Origin: an uncultured Schlesneria sp.
Lineage (GTDB): Bacteria; Planctomycetota; Planctomycetia; Planctomycetales; Planctomycetaceae
Length of the DNA stretch: 64,000 bases
Direction of reading: 5' to 3'
NCBI GenBank assembly: GCA_903904835.1
Contig: CAIVEI010000128.1
Coordinates: forward strand, 124,001-188,000
Positions 21,060 through 31,100 of this stretch are shown in pieces (position 1 is the stretch's first letter; each line of letters begins with the position of its first letter). The notes beneath the pieces are model-generated. The model did not search any database. It was given only the letters and a program-made list of their open reading frames with translations, and was not told the DNA's origin. Position numbers and translations under genes: made by a program.

Positions 21060-21833
21060 TTACAGAGTTCGGGTCTGTCCGCCGTCCACGTCGATGATCG
21101 TTCCCTGGCAATAGTCAGCACTGGGTGATGCGAGAAACGCCGCAACGCGGGCAATCTCTTCAGGGGAAGCAAAGCGCCCTACCCCGAGTAACTTGGCCAT
21201 TCGACCTGCTGCTTTGGCTTCATCAATCGATTGTTCGTCGGCGAGACTCTGCAGCCGACTTCTGAGTCGATCTGTCATCGTCGCTCCAGGGTTGACGGCG
21301 TTGACTCGCACCCCCTCGATGATGCCTCGGTCGGCAAGCGCCTTAGTCAGATTCAGTAGAGCCGCATTAACCGACCCGCCAATACTGAAATCTGCACTTG
21401 GAGTCCTTCCGCCAATTCCAACGATGTTGACGATGGTCCCGTGACTGACACTTAAATGCGGCCAGGCGGCGCGACAGAGCCGCATCGCGCCAAAAAACTT
21501 CAGGTCAAACCCGTCGTTCCAGTCGAAGTCAGACAGCTCCAGGAAATCGCCTCGCTTTGTCGCGCCTGCATTGTTGATCAGGATGTCAATGCGCCCAAAT
21601 CGTGAAAGTGTGGCAGCCACGACCGATTCAGCAGCGTTCGACTGCCGCAAGTCGACTTCCTGGGCCAGACTTTCGGTTGAGCATGACTCTGCGACTTGTT
21701 CGAGTTGTTCACGCGACCGCGCTGCCAGTACGAGTTTTGCCCCTTCGCCTGCCAAAGTGCGAGCGATGGCAGCACCAATGCCGCGACTCGCTCCTGTAAC
21801 AATTGCCACTTTCCCGCGTAGCTGAAGATCCAT
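21060..21833 (-). CDS. Short-chain dehydrogenase/reductase-family protein lacking the Ser-Tyr-Lys triad
   Basis: A 257-residue Rossmann-fold protein. It has the TGASRGIG cofactor-binding motif near residue 14, NNAG near 88 and VNPGA near 183, with the usual SDR length. The normal catalytic Ser then YxxxK region reads NIVGIGG...IGGSVNAAL, so the canonical Ser, Tyr and Lys are absent. It may be a subfamily with different chemistry or a non-catalytic binder. The start chosen is the internal ATG (residue 18 of the longest frame), which matches family starts and lies 26 bases after the upstream UxaA-type gene. Co-orientation with that gene suggests sugar-acid metabolism. Confidence 0.85.
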   Translation of the reverse strand: MDLQLRGKVAIVTGASRGIGAAIARTLAGEGAKLVLAARSREQLEQVAESCSTESLAQEVDLRQSNAAESVVAATLSRFGRIDILINNAGATKRGDFLELSDFDWNDGFDLKFFGAMRLCRAAWPHLSVSHGTIVNIVGIGGRTPSADFSIGGSVNAALLNLTKALADRGIIEGVRVNAVNPGATMTDRLRSRLQSLADEQSIDEAKAAGRMAKLLGVGRFASPEEIARVAAFLASPSADYCQGTIIDVDGGQTRTL

Positions 21834-21859
21834 GATGGAAAACTCTCGAGTGATTTCGT

Positions 21860-23401
21860 TTAAGTGATCGGGCCGTAGGTCCAAGGGTGGAACTCTTCGT
21901 CGCCGATCCCCTGGGCTTCGCTTTTTGTTTTCTTGCCGCTGGCTACTGCGATGACCTCCTCGAAAATTTCGCGACCGACATCTTCCAGTGAAACTCCATC
22001 CAGAATTTTACCGGCGTTGATGTCCATGTCGTCGATCATGCGATCGTACATCGGTGTGTTGGTCGCAATCTTCATCGTGGGGACCGGTTTACAACCAAAG
22101 CAACTGCCTCGGCCCGTTGTGAAGCAGACAACGTGTGATCCACCCGCGACCAGGCCGGTCACCGACGCCGGGTCGTATCCGGGCGTGTCCATAATGACAA
22201 AGCCCTTCTGATTAATCGCTTCACCGTATTGGTAGACGCCGCGTAGGGCGGACGTTCCTCCCTTGGCGATGGCGCCCAGTGACTTTTCGTAGATTGTGGT
22301 GAGGCCACCCTTTTTGTTGCCGACGGACGGATTGATATCGATCCGCTGGCCAAACTTGGCTGTGTAATCAACCCACCAGCGAATTCGTTCGAGCAGCGCT
22401 TCGCCCACTTCCCTGGTGACCGAGCGTCGGGTCAGCAGATGTTCGCCGCCGTAGATTTCAGGCGTTTCGGTCAGGACCGATGTTCCGCCCGCTGCGACCA
22501 GCATGTCACTGCAATAGCCCAATGCCGGGTTGGCAGTAGTGCCGCTGTTTCCATCGCTGCCACCACATTCAAGGCCCAGCATCAGTTCAGAAACGGGGAT
22601 CGTTTCACGTCGTGCACGATTGATTTCGGGCAGCATTTCGCGAATTTGAGCGACGGCTCGTGCCACCGTTTTAGCCACACCCCCCTGCTCTTGAATATTC
22701 ATGACCAGCGGTTGATTGGGTGACGGAGAATTGCCGAGTTGCAACAGGCCGCCGTTTTCCATCAGGAATGATGCTTGTGCCGTCTCGCATCCGAGGCCGA
22801 TGACGATGTAGGCTCCAATATTCGGATGGCGAGCGACGTTGGCCAGTGTGCGGGTCAACTGTTGATGGTCTTCACCGCCGTACTGAATGGCGCAACCCCC
22901 TTTGTGAATCAGGGGGACGACACCATCGACGTTAGGGAAATCGGCCAGCAGTTCGGCATTAAATTTGTCTGCGGCATATTTCGATGTCGTTGCAGAACAG
23001 TTCACTGTCGACACGATTCCGATGTAGTTTCGCGTTCCGAACTTGCCGTTCTGCCGTCGATATCCTTGAAATGTTCGTCCCGTGATTGGCGTTGGTTCAG
23101 GAGGAATTTCCGAACAAAACGCGTAGTCGAGGCTCAGTTCTCCCGCCGTCACATTGTGTACGTGAACCCAGGTCCCTTGTGGGATTGGCTGCGATGCATA
23201 GCCAATCGTCTGTCCGAACTTTTTGATTGGCTGGCCAGTCTCGATTGAACGAAGCGCAATCTTGTGACCCATGTCGATCAATTCGCGTGAAAAGATCTCG
23301 CCCGTTCCGTCGAACTGGAACGACGTTCCGAGCGGAACCTGTCGCGCCGCGACGGCGATATTGTCATCAGAGTGCAGACGAACGAAGGGGCGTGCAATCA
23401 T
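21860..23401 (-). CDS. UxaA-family altronate/galactarate-type dehydratase
   Basis: A 513-residue full-length protein of the UxaA/GarD family, which dehydrates sugar acids such as D-altronate to 2-keto-3-deoxy acids in the cytoplasm. The N-terminal 90 residues form a SAF-like domain. The core carries GTRNYIGIVSTVNCSA near 120, HKGGCAIQYGG near 166, LGLECGGSDG near 275 and GCKPVPTMKIATN near 440, with the conserved cysteines and acids expected for the metal site. Family members act on several aldonic acids, so the substrate is open. It probably forms an operon with the SDR gene 26 bases downstream. Confidence 0.9.
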   Translation of the reverse strand: MIARPFVRLHSDDNIAVAARQVPLGTSFQFDGTGEIFSRELIDMGHKIALRSIETGQPIKKFGQTIGYASQPIPQGTWVHVHNVTAGELSLDYAFCSEIPPEPTPITGRTFQGYRRQNGKFGTRNYIGIVSTVNCSATTSKYAADKFNAELLADFPNVDGVVPLIHKGGCAIQYGGEDHQQLTRTLANVARHPNIGAYIVIGLGCETAQASFLMENGGLLQLGNSPSPNQPLVMNIQEQGGVAKTVARAVAQIREMLPEINRARRETIPVSELMLGLECGGSDGNSGTTANPALGYCSDMLVAAGGTSVLTETPEIYGGEHLLTRRSVTREVGEALLERIRWWVDYTAKFGQRIDINPSVGNKKGGLTTIYEKSLGAIAKGGTSALRGVYQYGEAINQKGFVIMDTPGYDPASVTGLVAGGSHVVCFTTGRGSCFGCKPVPTMKIATNTPMYDRMIDDMDINAGKILDGVSLEDVGREIFEEVIAVASGKKTKSEAQGIGDEEFHPWTYGPIT

Positions 23402-23589
23402 GTCCAGTTTCCAGATGGTGAGACGATATCTAATTGGAAATCGCTGTATTTGTCACGGCGAACAAACCGGGTGTCAATACCGGGTCGTCCTTGGCGAGTC
23501 GTTTCGACGTTATCGCCGAAGACACTGCTTCCCCGAAACCTGCGAAGCAGTGGCACAAGATCCTACCAAAATTCGCCGAAGACGAGTCG

Positions 23590-24963
23590 CTACTCGTGTC
23601 GCAGAGCTTCAATCGGGTCCATTCGCGCGGCGGATCGCGCGGGATAAATTCCGAAGATGATACCGATCGTGACAGAGATGCCAAACGCGACAGGAAGACT
23701 CCAGAGGGCAACCTGCGGTTCCATGTCCGAGAAGATTTTTGCCATGGGCGATTCGCCTGACGACCGGTCCAGTACGTAATTGTGGACAATATGTTTGATG
23801 AAGAAGAATGCAAATGGGGTCGCGAGCCCCATCAGAATTCCAATGACACCCCCCGACCCGGAGAGCACAATCGTTTCTGTCAGGAATTGATTGATGATGT
23901 CGCGTTGACGTGCGCCGAGTGCCCGGCGAATTCCGATCTCGCGAGTACGTTCGGTCACGGTTGCGAGCATGATATTCATGATTCCGATACCGCCGACGAC
24001 CAGGCTGATGGCGGCGATCGACCCGAGAACGATGTTGAAAATCTGACGGATTTGATCGGCTTGACGTAAGAGCTCCAATGGCACGATCACATCGTAATCG
24101 GGTTTGCCGGCATGAGAACGTTTCAGAGATTCTTTGACGACTTCCGATGTGGGTACGACGTCTTCGCGATTTTTGACTTTGAGAGTAATTTGGTTCAGTT
24201 CGACCTGTTCGGCAGAAAATGTTCCGCTCACGCGTGTAAAGATCGTATCGCCGATTCGGCTGCGGAACGTACTAAGCGGAATATAAATATCCTTGTTAAA
24301 TTCCTGGCCTGACATACTGCCACCGATTGCTGCTGATGATGTTCTGGACCGCATGACTCCGACGACCAGATATCGCGCATTTCGGACAAGAACGGACTGA
24401 CCGATCGGGTCCTCGAACGGGAACAGGGTCGATGCCGTTTCTGCACCCAGCACAGCAACGTTGGCGACCTCGGCTTCGTCTTCGTCGCTGAGGAAGCGTC
24501 CTCGCAGTACCGCCAGATGATTCATGTCGAGATATTCAGTCGTGCTGCCGACAAGACGAGCGTTGAGCGTTCGTTGCAGGTACCGCGCCTCACTTGGGAT
24601 TTCACGCATCCGAACGGCACCGGTAATTGTTGAGAGCGTTTTTGTCAGCAATTCGTAATCAGTCCGCAGCAAGCCGTATTGTGGCACGACAAAACCACGG
24701 CCGCCGCCGCCGCGGCTGCCACCTCCACCGGACGATTGCGAATCGGCGGGTGGCTTGACGGTCACGATGATGATGTTCGTGGCACCGAGAGCGAGAACTT
24801 GTTGTTGCGCCTGGGCGCTGGCCCCTTCGCCAATGGCGAGCATTGCGATCACGGAAAACACGCCAAAGACAATCCCCAGCATGGTAAGGCCTGACCGCAG
24901 CTTATGCAGAAGCAGGCTCTTCATTGCCAGGCGAATTGTGCGGATCGTTTCGGAAAATGGCAT
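23590..24963 (-). CDS. MacB/FtsX-type ABC transporter permease
   Basis: A 457-residue inner-membrane protein. TM1 (about 20-45, [17 protein letters not shown]) is followed by a periplasmic MacB core domain (about 50-290) and three C-terminal FtsX membrane segments (about 325-445). The motif with [14 protein letters not shown] is typical of MacB/LolC permeases, which couple to a separate ATPase and usually export lipoproteins, peptides or envelope stress substrates. A glycine-rich [12 protein letters not shown] insertion lies near residue 78. The partner ATPase is not beside it in this window. The ATG start is supported by the normal family N-terminus. Confidence 0.9.
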   Translation of the reverse strand: MPFSETIRTIRLAMKSLLLHKLRSGLTMLGIVFGVFSVIAMLAIGEGASAQAQQQVLALGATNIIIVTVKPPADSQSSGGGGSRGGGGRGFVVPQYGLLRTDYELLTKTLSTITGAVRMREIPSEARYLQRTLNARLVGSTTEYLDMNHLAVLRGRFLSDEDEAEVANVAVLGAETASTLFPFEDPIGQSVLVRNARYLVVGVMRSRTSSAAIGGSMSGQEFNKDIYIPLSTFRSRIGDTIFTRVSGTFSAEQVELNQITLKVKNREDVVPTSEVVKESLKRSHAGKPDYDVIVPLELLRQADQIRQIFNIVLGSIAAISLVVGGIGIMNIMLATVTERTREIGIRRALGARQRDIINQFLTETIVLSGSGGVIGILMGLATPFAFFFIKHIVHNYVLDRSSGESPMAKIFSDMEPQVALWSLPVAFGISVTIGIIFGIYPARSAARMDPIEALRHE

Positions 24964-25035
24964 GTCAGGCTCAGTTGAATTCGAGAATTAATAATTTGAA
25001 ATCGGGAATCATGAGTTTCAGTAAATAACAAGTCG

Positions 25036-25929
25036 TCAGTGTGAGGTTCTGGGTCTTCCCACCGAATCTCGGTTTTCGAATTCCGGTTGTCCGCCCCACC
25101 CCAGTTTGCGATGCAGCGTGGCATAGTAGCTGTGATCGAGCAATCGAGCGAGCTGAAAGTTGACAGCGGCCTTTCGAATTTCGATACGATCACCCGGCTG
25201 CAACAGTCGTTTGATCTGGCCATCAATGACGAGGGTTGCTCCTTCTGGCATCTCAGGTGCGGTTAAGGTGTAGACGCAATCGGCTCGATCGACCAGCGGT
25301 CGGTTGGTCAGCGTATGCGGACAAATGGGAGTGATGACAAACGCTTGCAGGTCTTGCCGAAGCAACGGGCCACCCGCGGCCAGGCTGTGAGCCGTCGAGC
25401 CGACAGGAGTGCTGACGATTAATCCGTCGCAGCGGTAGGTCGTGACCGGCTCGCCGTTAATCGCCAGGTTGATGTGCAATATGCGTAATGCCGCACCCGC
25501 CATCACCGAGACTTCGTTCAGCCCCAGATATTTCTCTTGCGATCCGTCGTCTCGCACCAGTCGACATTCAAACATCAGGTGATTGATCACCTGAAATTCT
25601 CTTGCCAGGATGCGAGGAAATTTTTCCCGAAATTCATTCAGTGACAAATCTGCGAGAAACCCAAGTCGACCCAGATTAACCCCCAGGATCGGTCGCTGGT
25701 TCGATCCCATTTGACGGCAGGTTCGCAGGATTGTGCCATCGCCTCCGAGGACAATCACGATATCCGTTTGCTGGCGACCGAGTTTCAGCTCGTCCGGTGT
25801 CCCAAAGACCCGCAGTTTCACACCCGGTTGCTGTTCCAGAAATTCGATAATCGATGCACGAATATTGTCAACGCCCTCTCCGTCGGAGCGGCTGGTGAGT
25901 GCCAGGCGAAGTGGAGTCGGGTTTGGCAT
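25036..25929 (-). CDS. nadK: NAD kinase
   Basis: Phosphorylates NAD to NADP with ATP or polyphosphate in the cytoplasm. The protein has the GGDGT motif near residue 62, LGRLGFLAD near 87, LNEVSV near 137 and the C-terminal substrate motif CDGLIVSTPVGSTAHSLAAGGP near 167-188. Length (297 residues from this ATG) fits the family. A GTG at 25974 would add 15 residues without similarity to known starts, so I prefer the ATG at 25929. It lies 72 bases upstream of the MacB-like permease on the same strand. Confidence 0.93.
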   Translation of the reverse strand: MPNPTPLRLALTSRSDGEGVDNIRASIIEFLEQQPGVKLRVFGTPDELKLGRQQTDIVIVLGGDGTILRTCRQMGSNQRPILGVNLGRLGFLADLSLNEFREKFPRILAREFQVINHLMFECRLVRDDGSQEKYLGLNEVSVMAGAALRILHINLAINGEPVTTYRCDGLIVSTPVGSTAHSLAAGGPLLRQDLQAFVITPICPHTLTNRPLVDRADCVYTLTAPEMPEGATLVIDGQIKRLLQPGDRIEIRKAAVNFQLARLLDHSYYATLHRKLGWGGQPEFENRDSVGRPRTSH

Positions 25930-26218
25930 CGGTCGAATGTTCACATGCGTTTGTCCAACTGGCGTTGGTGACACACATTGGAGGATCAGGAACGAGAAGC
26001 AAGACGCAGGTTATTGTATCGGCTATTGAGGCCTTTCATCATAACTGCGTCGGTCGGGCTACCGTGAGTCAAATCTTTAGGAAACATCGACCTGAAATCG
26101 GAAAACTTGCGGTTTATGGACGTTCGGGTGGCGTTGTGTACAATACACCGGGGTAGTCGGGCTGTTCGCCGACACCAAGAGGCTTCGGAATTTGATCTGT
26201 TCGACGGAGGAATTATCG

Positions 26219-26773
26219 ATGAAGAAGTGTTTCGCAGCGTGTGCAGCCGTGTTGGCCGTTTCAGCAAGTCTGGTTTTTGCCGCCGAGATTCAATCGGGTC
26301 TGGAAAAAGGGAAGAGTGTTCCGCCATTCAACGTCAAGGACGTTACAGGGCCGAACAAGGACGGCGAAGAATTGTGCTATCGATGCCGATATGGCAACCA
26401 GCCAGTCGTTAGCATTTTCGCTAAGGAAATGACGGAAGAAGTTGCACAGTTGTCCAAAGAACTCGACAACGTTGTTGCCAAGAATCGTGATCAGAAGATG
26501 GCCGGTTTCGTGGTGCTCTTGACCGAAGAACCGGAAAAGGCAGAAGCCAGCTTGACCGCTGCTGCTGCCAAGCACAAGATCAGCCAACTGCCGCTCACCA
26601 CGTTCAAAGGGACAAGCGGACCATCTGGCTACAAGCTCAATTCCAAGGCCGACGTCACTGTGATGATGTGGGTCGAAGGTAAGGTCAAGGTTAGCCAGGG
26701 TCTCAATAAAGGCGATCTCAACAAAGAAACGATTGCCAAGCTGGTCAGCGAAACGAAAACCATTCTCGAATAG
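26219..26773 (+). CDS. Secreted thioredoxin-fold-like protein
   Basis: A 184-residue exported protein. The Sec signal peptide is residues 1-22 (MKKCFAACAAVLAVSASLVFAA), and a GGAGGAA ribosome binding site sits six bases before the ATG, which fixes the start. The mature part begins with a segment like redoxins (FNVKDVTGPNKDGEELCYRC), containing a CYRC CxxC pair, followed by alternating helix/strand segments and a C-terminal helix. I infer a periplasmic thiol or redox-related role by fold; no substrate is indicated. An intrinsic terminator follows 33 bases after the stop, so it is probably a single-gene unit. Confidence 0.75.
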   Translation: MKKCFAACAAVLAVSASLVFAAEIQSGLEKGKSVPPFNVKDVTGPNKDGEELCYRCRYGNQPVVSIFAKEMTEEVAQLSKELDNVVAKNRDQKMAGFVVLLTEEPEKAEASLTAAAAKHKISQLPLTTFKGTSGPSGYKLNSKADVTVMMWVEGKVKVSQGLNKGDLNKETIAKLVSETKTILE

Positions 26774-26806
26774 TTTTCTGGTTCTCGCTTGAGAATTTTG
26801 AATTCG

Positions 26807-26840
26807 CACCCCATGTTCGCACGAGCATGGGGTGTTTTCG
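26807..26840 (+). terminator. Intrinsic terminator after the thioredoxin-like gene
   Basis: Perfect 9-bp stem CACCCCATG (26807-26815) with CATGGGGTG (26826-26834), a 10-base loop, then TTTTCGTTT. Confidence 0.85.
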
Positions 26841-26914
26841 TTTGTCAGGTGTGAAGTTTGGGTGACGCGATTTTATTCTGTGTCGGATTCAGGTTGTCAG
26901 GTGATCGAAGAGGG

Positions 26915-27005
26915 GGGCGGGTGTCCAAATTTCAGAATTGGCCTGCTCGTCGTAATGGAATCAGCGTCCGGCACGATGGCCAATTTTGAAATTTGGACGC
27001 CCGAC
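26915..27005. repeat. Long near-perfect inverted repeat between convergent genes
   Basis: Arms 26923-26943 and 26978-26998 are 21 bases with one mismatch; extending outward into the GC-rich flanks gives about 31 bases with three to four mismatches, loop 34 bases. It lies between a rightward gene and a leftward gene but is separate from the ordinary terminator at 26807. It could be a bidirectional terminator, a MITE-like element or a remnant of a mobile palindrome. Confidence 0.85.
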
Positions 27006-27055
27006 CCCAGAGGTTATGGGTCTCAAGCGTCAAGCAGCGCTGCCGACCTGCTGTG

Positions 27056-27481
27056 CTATTCCAAATCACCCTGCATGGTCAGTACGAGCGATCGCTGACC
27101 ACCGTGATTTCGATGTTCGCACAAGTAAATCCCCTGCCATGTTCCCAGGCACAGCCTGCCCGCGTTGATTGGAATTGTCAGTGAACTTCCCAACAGCGAC
27201 GATTTGACATGTGCGGGCATGTCGTCCGGTCCTTCGCACGTATGGACGTACGGGAAATCTTCAGGGGCAATCGCGTTGAACGAGGCTTCGAGGTCTCGTG
27301 GAACGTCAGGATCGGCGTTTTCGTTGATCGAAAACGAGGCCGACGTATGCTGGATAAAGACGTGCAGCAAACCGATCTTTACTGATGACAATTCGGGGAT
27401 TGCCTGAAGTACGATTGATGTGATCAGATGAAAACCACGTCGAAACGGGGGTAATTTCAGTCGTGTTTGATGCCAACCCAT
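27056..27481 (-). CDS. YjbQ/UPF0047-family protein
   Basis: A 141-residue cytoplasmic protein of the YjbQ family, whose members have been linked to a thiamine-phosphate-synthase-like activity. Family hallmarks are present: HTSASFSINENADPDV near 50, the long loop with HPYVHTCEGPDDMPAH-type residues near 85-95, and GTWQGIYLCEHRNHGG near 118. The longer open frame to 27607 would overlap the neighbouring gene's end, and family starts match the ATG at 27481. It is co-oriented with the gene ending at 27567, 85 bases upstream. Confidence 0.88.
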   Translation of the reverse strand: MGWHQTRLKLPPFRRGFHLITSIVLQAIPELSSVKIGLLHVFIQHTSASFSINENADPDVPRDLEASFNAIAPEDFPYVHTCEGPDDMPAHVKSSLLGSSLTIPINAGRLCLGTWQGIYLCEHRNHGGQRSLVLTMQGDLE

Positions 27482-27566
27482 GACCGGTTCTTGCGTATTT
27501 TGCGTTCGACTTGAAAAACTTAATGGGCTGCACGGGCTGATGCCCATGCGTCGCGAGAGATGGATT

Positions 27567-28082
27567 CTAAGAATCGAGGGTTCGGCTGGAGAAACTGGAC
27601 TCAGCACGTCTCACCCATTCCGCCGGCGGGTCGAGACGAGCGACATTGATATGAATTTCGCCGAGAATTTCGAGCACTCGTTCCATCGGAACTCCTGCAT
27701 CGCGAGCCCACTCGATGACTTCCAGGTCATTGATCACGCGGCGACGGTCAGTTTTCATCAATTCGAGAATGACCAGTACAAGTCGGTCATTTTGTAGAAT
27801 CGGTCGCAAGACTTTGGCAAAGTCTTCGTGAGAGAACTCGTACCAGCGATGCACCCCTTCGACGTGTTCAATCCGTCGCCAGCGGCAGAACCGCCACCAG
27901 AATCGCTTCAGCCAGTCGGCGACCGCCGCTTGCCCGACGTCGCGTTTTGCTTTTTCGCTTTCAATCCACTTGTGACGCTCGATCTCAAGCCATGCCATTG
28001 GGAGTAAGCTGGGAACATCGGTTCCCAGCCAACATTGGTCTGCGAGCGATTCTTCAGGGGCTGGGTCAGACGGTGAGTGCAT
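27567..28082 (-). CDS. Protein of unknown function
   Basis: A 171-residue cytoplasmic protein with no signal peptide. The middle is rich in tryptophan and arginine (DWLKRFWWRFCRWRRIEHVEG near 60-80), followed by a predominantly helical acidic half. I do not recognise the family. A strong AAGGAGG lies seven bases before the ATG at 28082, which decides the start against the upstream ATG at 28100. It follows the large TPR-cytochrome gene by 57 bases on the same strand and could be co-transcribed with it. Confidence 0.75.
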   Translation of the reverse strand: MHSPSDPAPEESLADQCWLGTDVPSLLPMAWLEIERHKWIESEKAKRDVGQAAVADWLKRFWWRFCRWRRIEHVEGVHRWYEFSHEDFAKVLRPILQNDRLVLVILELMKTDRRRVINDLEVIEWARDAGVPMERVLEILGEIHINVARLDPPAEWVRRAESSFSSRTLDS

Positions 28083-28139
28083 TCGTCGTTCCTCCTTCAC
28101 GTTTCAAGACTATACTCTATCAGGAGGAATAGGCAACCT

Positions 28140-31100
28140 TTATTTGACGCGTTTTTGAGCCATTTCGTTTGGGTCGATTTCAGCGGCCTTCGCAAATTGG
28201 CGGATAGCTTCGTCGCGGCGACCAAGTTTTTCAAGAGCCAGTCCCATCTGATAATGAATTTTCGCGGCGTAGGGCTCTACTGCATCCGCCTGGCGAAAGT
28301 GGTGTAGAGCCTCTTCGAATCGACCGTCCAGATAGGCCAGCCACCCGAGCATTCCGGGAGCATACGGATCATCGGGGTCGGATACCGCTGCGGCGTTCAG
28401 AGACTCGACCGCAAGTTGTTTCTTTCCCACAACCGCGTAGTTCGTACCGAGCTTACCCAGCGCCATCACATGGTCAGGCTTTGCGGCCAACACTCGCTGG
28501 AACGCTTCGATGGCCTGCTCGTATCGACGGTTTTTCTCATGCCACAGTCCGTCCTGCAAATCTGTATCGATTCCAGACTGGATTTTGAGCAATTGCGCCA
28601 GCTTTTCTTTCGTCTTGGTGTCAGGCTCAAATCTCAGGGATTCACGACAGGCATTGATGGCGGCGAGATACCGGGATTCGCCGTGAAGCCGTTCAGATTC
28701 TTTTCGCCAGTTTTCGCCGAGCAGCTTGGAGAGTCGAGCAACTTCTTTGAGGTTTTGCGGTTTGGATTGTGAGCGATACCATTCCAGCAGCACTTCATTC
28801 CTGGCATCCGGATAAACTGCGATCCGGTGTTCATACCGTTTGACCGGGGCCACGTATTTGTCCGTTTCCGTACGGAAAAAGACCTGGATCTTTCGCCCTT
28901 CTGGCATGTGGCAGCCGACACAGTTGTGTTGCAATTCGGCTGGAATCTGATTTCTATCGGTGCATTCTTCGTCGGAGTGGCATTTCTTGCACGACGCGGA
29001 ACCGGCGTTTGTCGCCGACCGAGGTTGATGCGGGTTATGACACGTAATACATGTCAGCGAATCGCTCTCCTGAAAGCACCGGCTTTGACGCAGGTATGTC
29101 GTCTGGTTGGCAACGTGGTCCTCTTCAGGATGTTTCGGCTTCAGGGTCACGTAGGATTCATCAAGCGGTTGACCCGGTCGATAACTGAAGGCCGGACCGC
29201 GATGTTTCAGCGCATTGCTGTGACACTGTGCGCACAGATCCATCCGTCGTTCTCGGGTCATCAGGGCCGGGCGAGCGACAGCATGCGCATCCAGGCTCTG
29301 CGGATTCATGCGGTGAAACGTGACGTGGTCCTGCCCAGGGCCATGACAGACTTCACAGGTCACTCCTAGAATAAAGTTGTCGCGACCGTAACGGTTTCGG
29401 GTTCCGGCGAAATGCTGGAACCAGGTGTTATGGCATTCAACGCAGCGGATGGTCATATCTCGCGAGAAATCGCCTGATCCGTGACGATCGAAAAGGCTCG
29501 ATCCCCATTCGTTTGATGGGGCAAGCCAGCCAACGGGAAGCTCGTATAAACGGTCTTCATGCCAGGCAAAATAGACTTCGTCATTTCCGCCTGCCGAACC
29601 GTAACAGAAGGCGATTTCTGACGATGTTTCCTTGTTTCCTGTCGCAGTCTGTTGAATGGCGGTGGTGAGGAATCCACGAGTTGATTCGGTCATCTCGAAA
29701 CGCAACGACTGCTCAGGAATTTGATAGGTCCCCTTCCCTTTCGAAAACCCGTCAGGCATTTTGCCCGACTGAGGTGTCTGGTTCGCAAGAAAATGTCGAG
29801 TCGTTTGAAACTCGGCAACACGATCGGCATGACATTCAATGCAGGCCTCTGGACCCAGAAACCCCGGATTGACGCGAGTCAAACCGACGATGGCATTTGT
29901 TGAGTTTGCTCGATCTGGCGACGGTGAATCGGGATCAAGAGCTGTTCGTGCCTTCGCAATCTGTGGGTCAATGGCAATCGCAGCTCGAAGCCACATCTTT
30001 GAGAGTTCAGGCTTACCGAGTTGACCGGCCAATTCTCCCAGTCGAAAACGGACGTCAGCATCGAGAGGCCGCTGCATGGCTGTTTCGTGCAGATCGGTGA
30101 ATTCTCGTTCTTGCAATTTGATTTCCTGCGACCGCTGCAGTTCTTCATCAGCTTTCTCGGGCTGTCCTAATTGCCTTAAGGCCTGGGACAACTGTAAATG
30201 AGTGACTCGGCTGAACGGATCAAGCAGGACGGCCTCTTTAAGAATCCGCACCGCTTGATCCGCCTGCCCCCCGTCCAAAAATAGCTTTCCTTGAGTCAAT
30301 TTGGCGGGAACAGACCGGGGATCAAGTATCATCGCCTTGTTGAGCAGGTCATGTGCGATTGCTGTTTCTCCCAGTGAATACTGGCATTCAGCCTCGAGCG
30401 TTAACACCGTGGCTGACCGCTGGCAGTCCTTTAAGACACTCATCGCTTCATCAAACAGGTTATCTTTGATCAGAGACTCGGCCAACTCGCTCAGGATTTT
30501 CTCTCGATCGGCTTGCTTCGGGTCGCGGCGCAGCGATTCTCGGTAATGGTCGATTGCGTTGACGTACTGTTCGCTGTCCTTGGCGATCAGACCCAGTAGT
30601 CGATCTGGGCGAGGATCATCTTTTGCTTCTCGTGAAATCTGTTCGAGTTCGATCACGGCATGTGCGACTGCACCCAGGTCGTAGTAGGCCGCTGCCAGCC
30701 ACCGTCGTGCATCAATCGAATTGGCATCTCGTGACAAAGCAACATGTGCGGCATCAATCGCATTAAGGTACTGTCCCAGTTGATAAAAACACTTTGCCGC
30801 GTTCTCACTCGCCTCGACGATGGTCGGGGCAGCATCCGCTTGCTGCAGTTGAATCAGGGCTCCGGCCAACTTTCCCTTGCGGACCAGCAACAATCCTCGC
30901 AGCAATTTCGCATGGGATTCGAAACCGGCAATTCGACTCAGATATTCTGCTTCCGAAAGGACGACATCGTCGTCACCCGCTTTCAATGCCTCGCGTCCAC
31001 GCTGGTAATGACTTTCTGGCTGATTGTATTGCCATTGCCGTCCCGCAAAGAGCGCGCCGAGTACGACTATTAAGGCAATGATCGGCCATATCCATCTTGG

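Noticed and set aside
20784-21128. 114-residue rightward open frame next to a GGAGG
   Set aside because: The GGAGG is about 19 bases before the ATG and the protein has no recognisable feature; it overlaps the SDR end in antisense.
24679-24894. Alanine-rich rightward frame over the permease glycine-rich loop
   Set aside because: Opposite-strand reading of GGC/GCC repeats in the permease gene.
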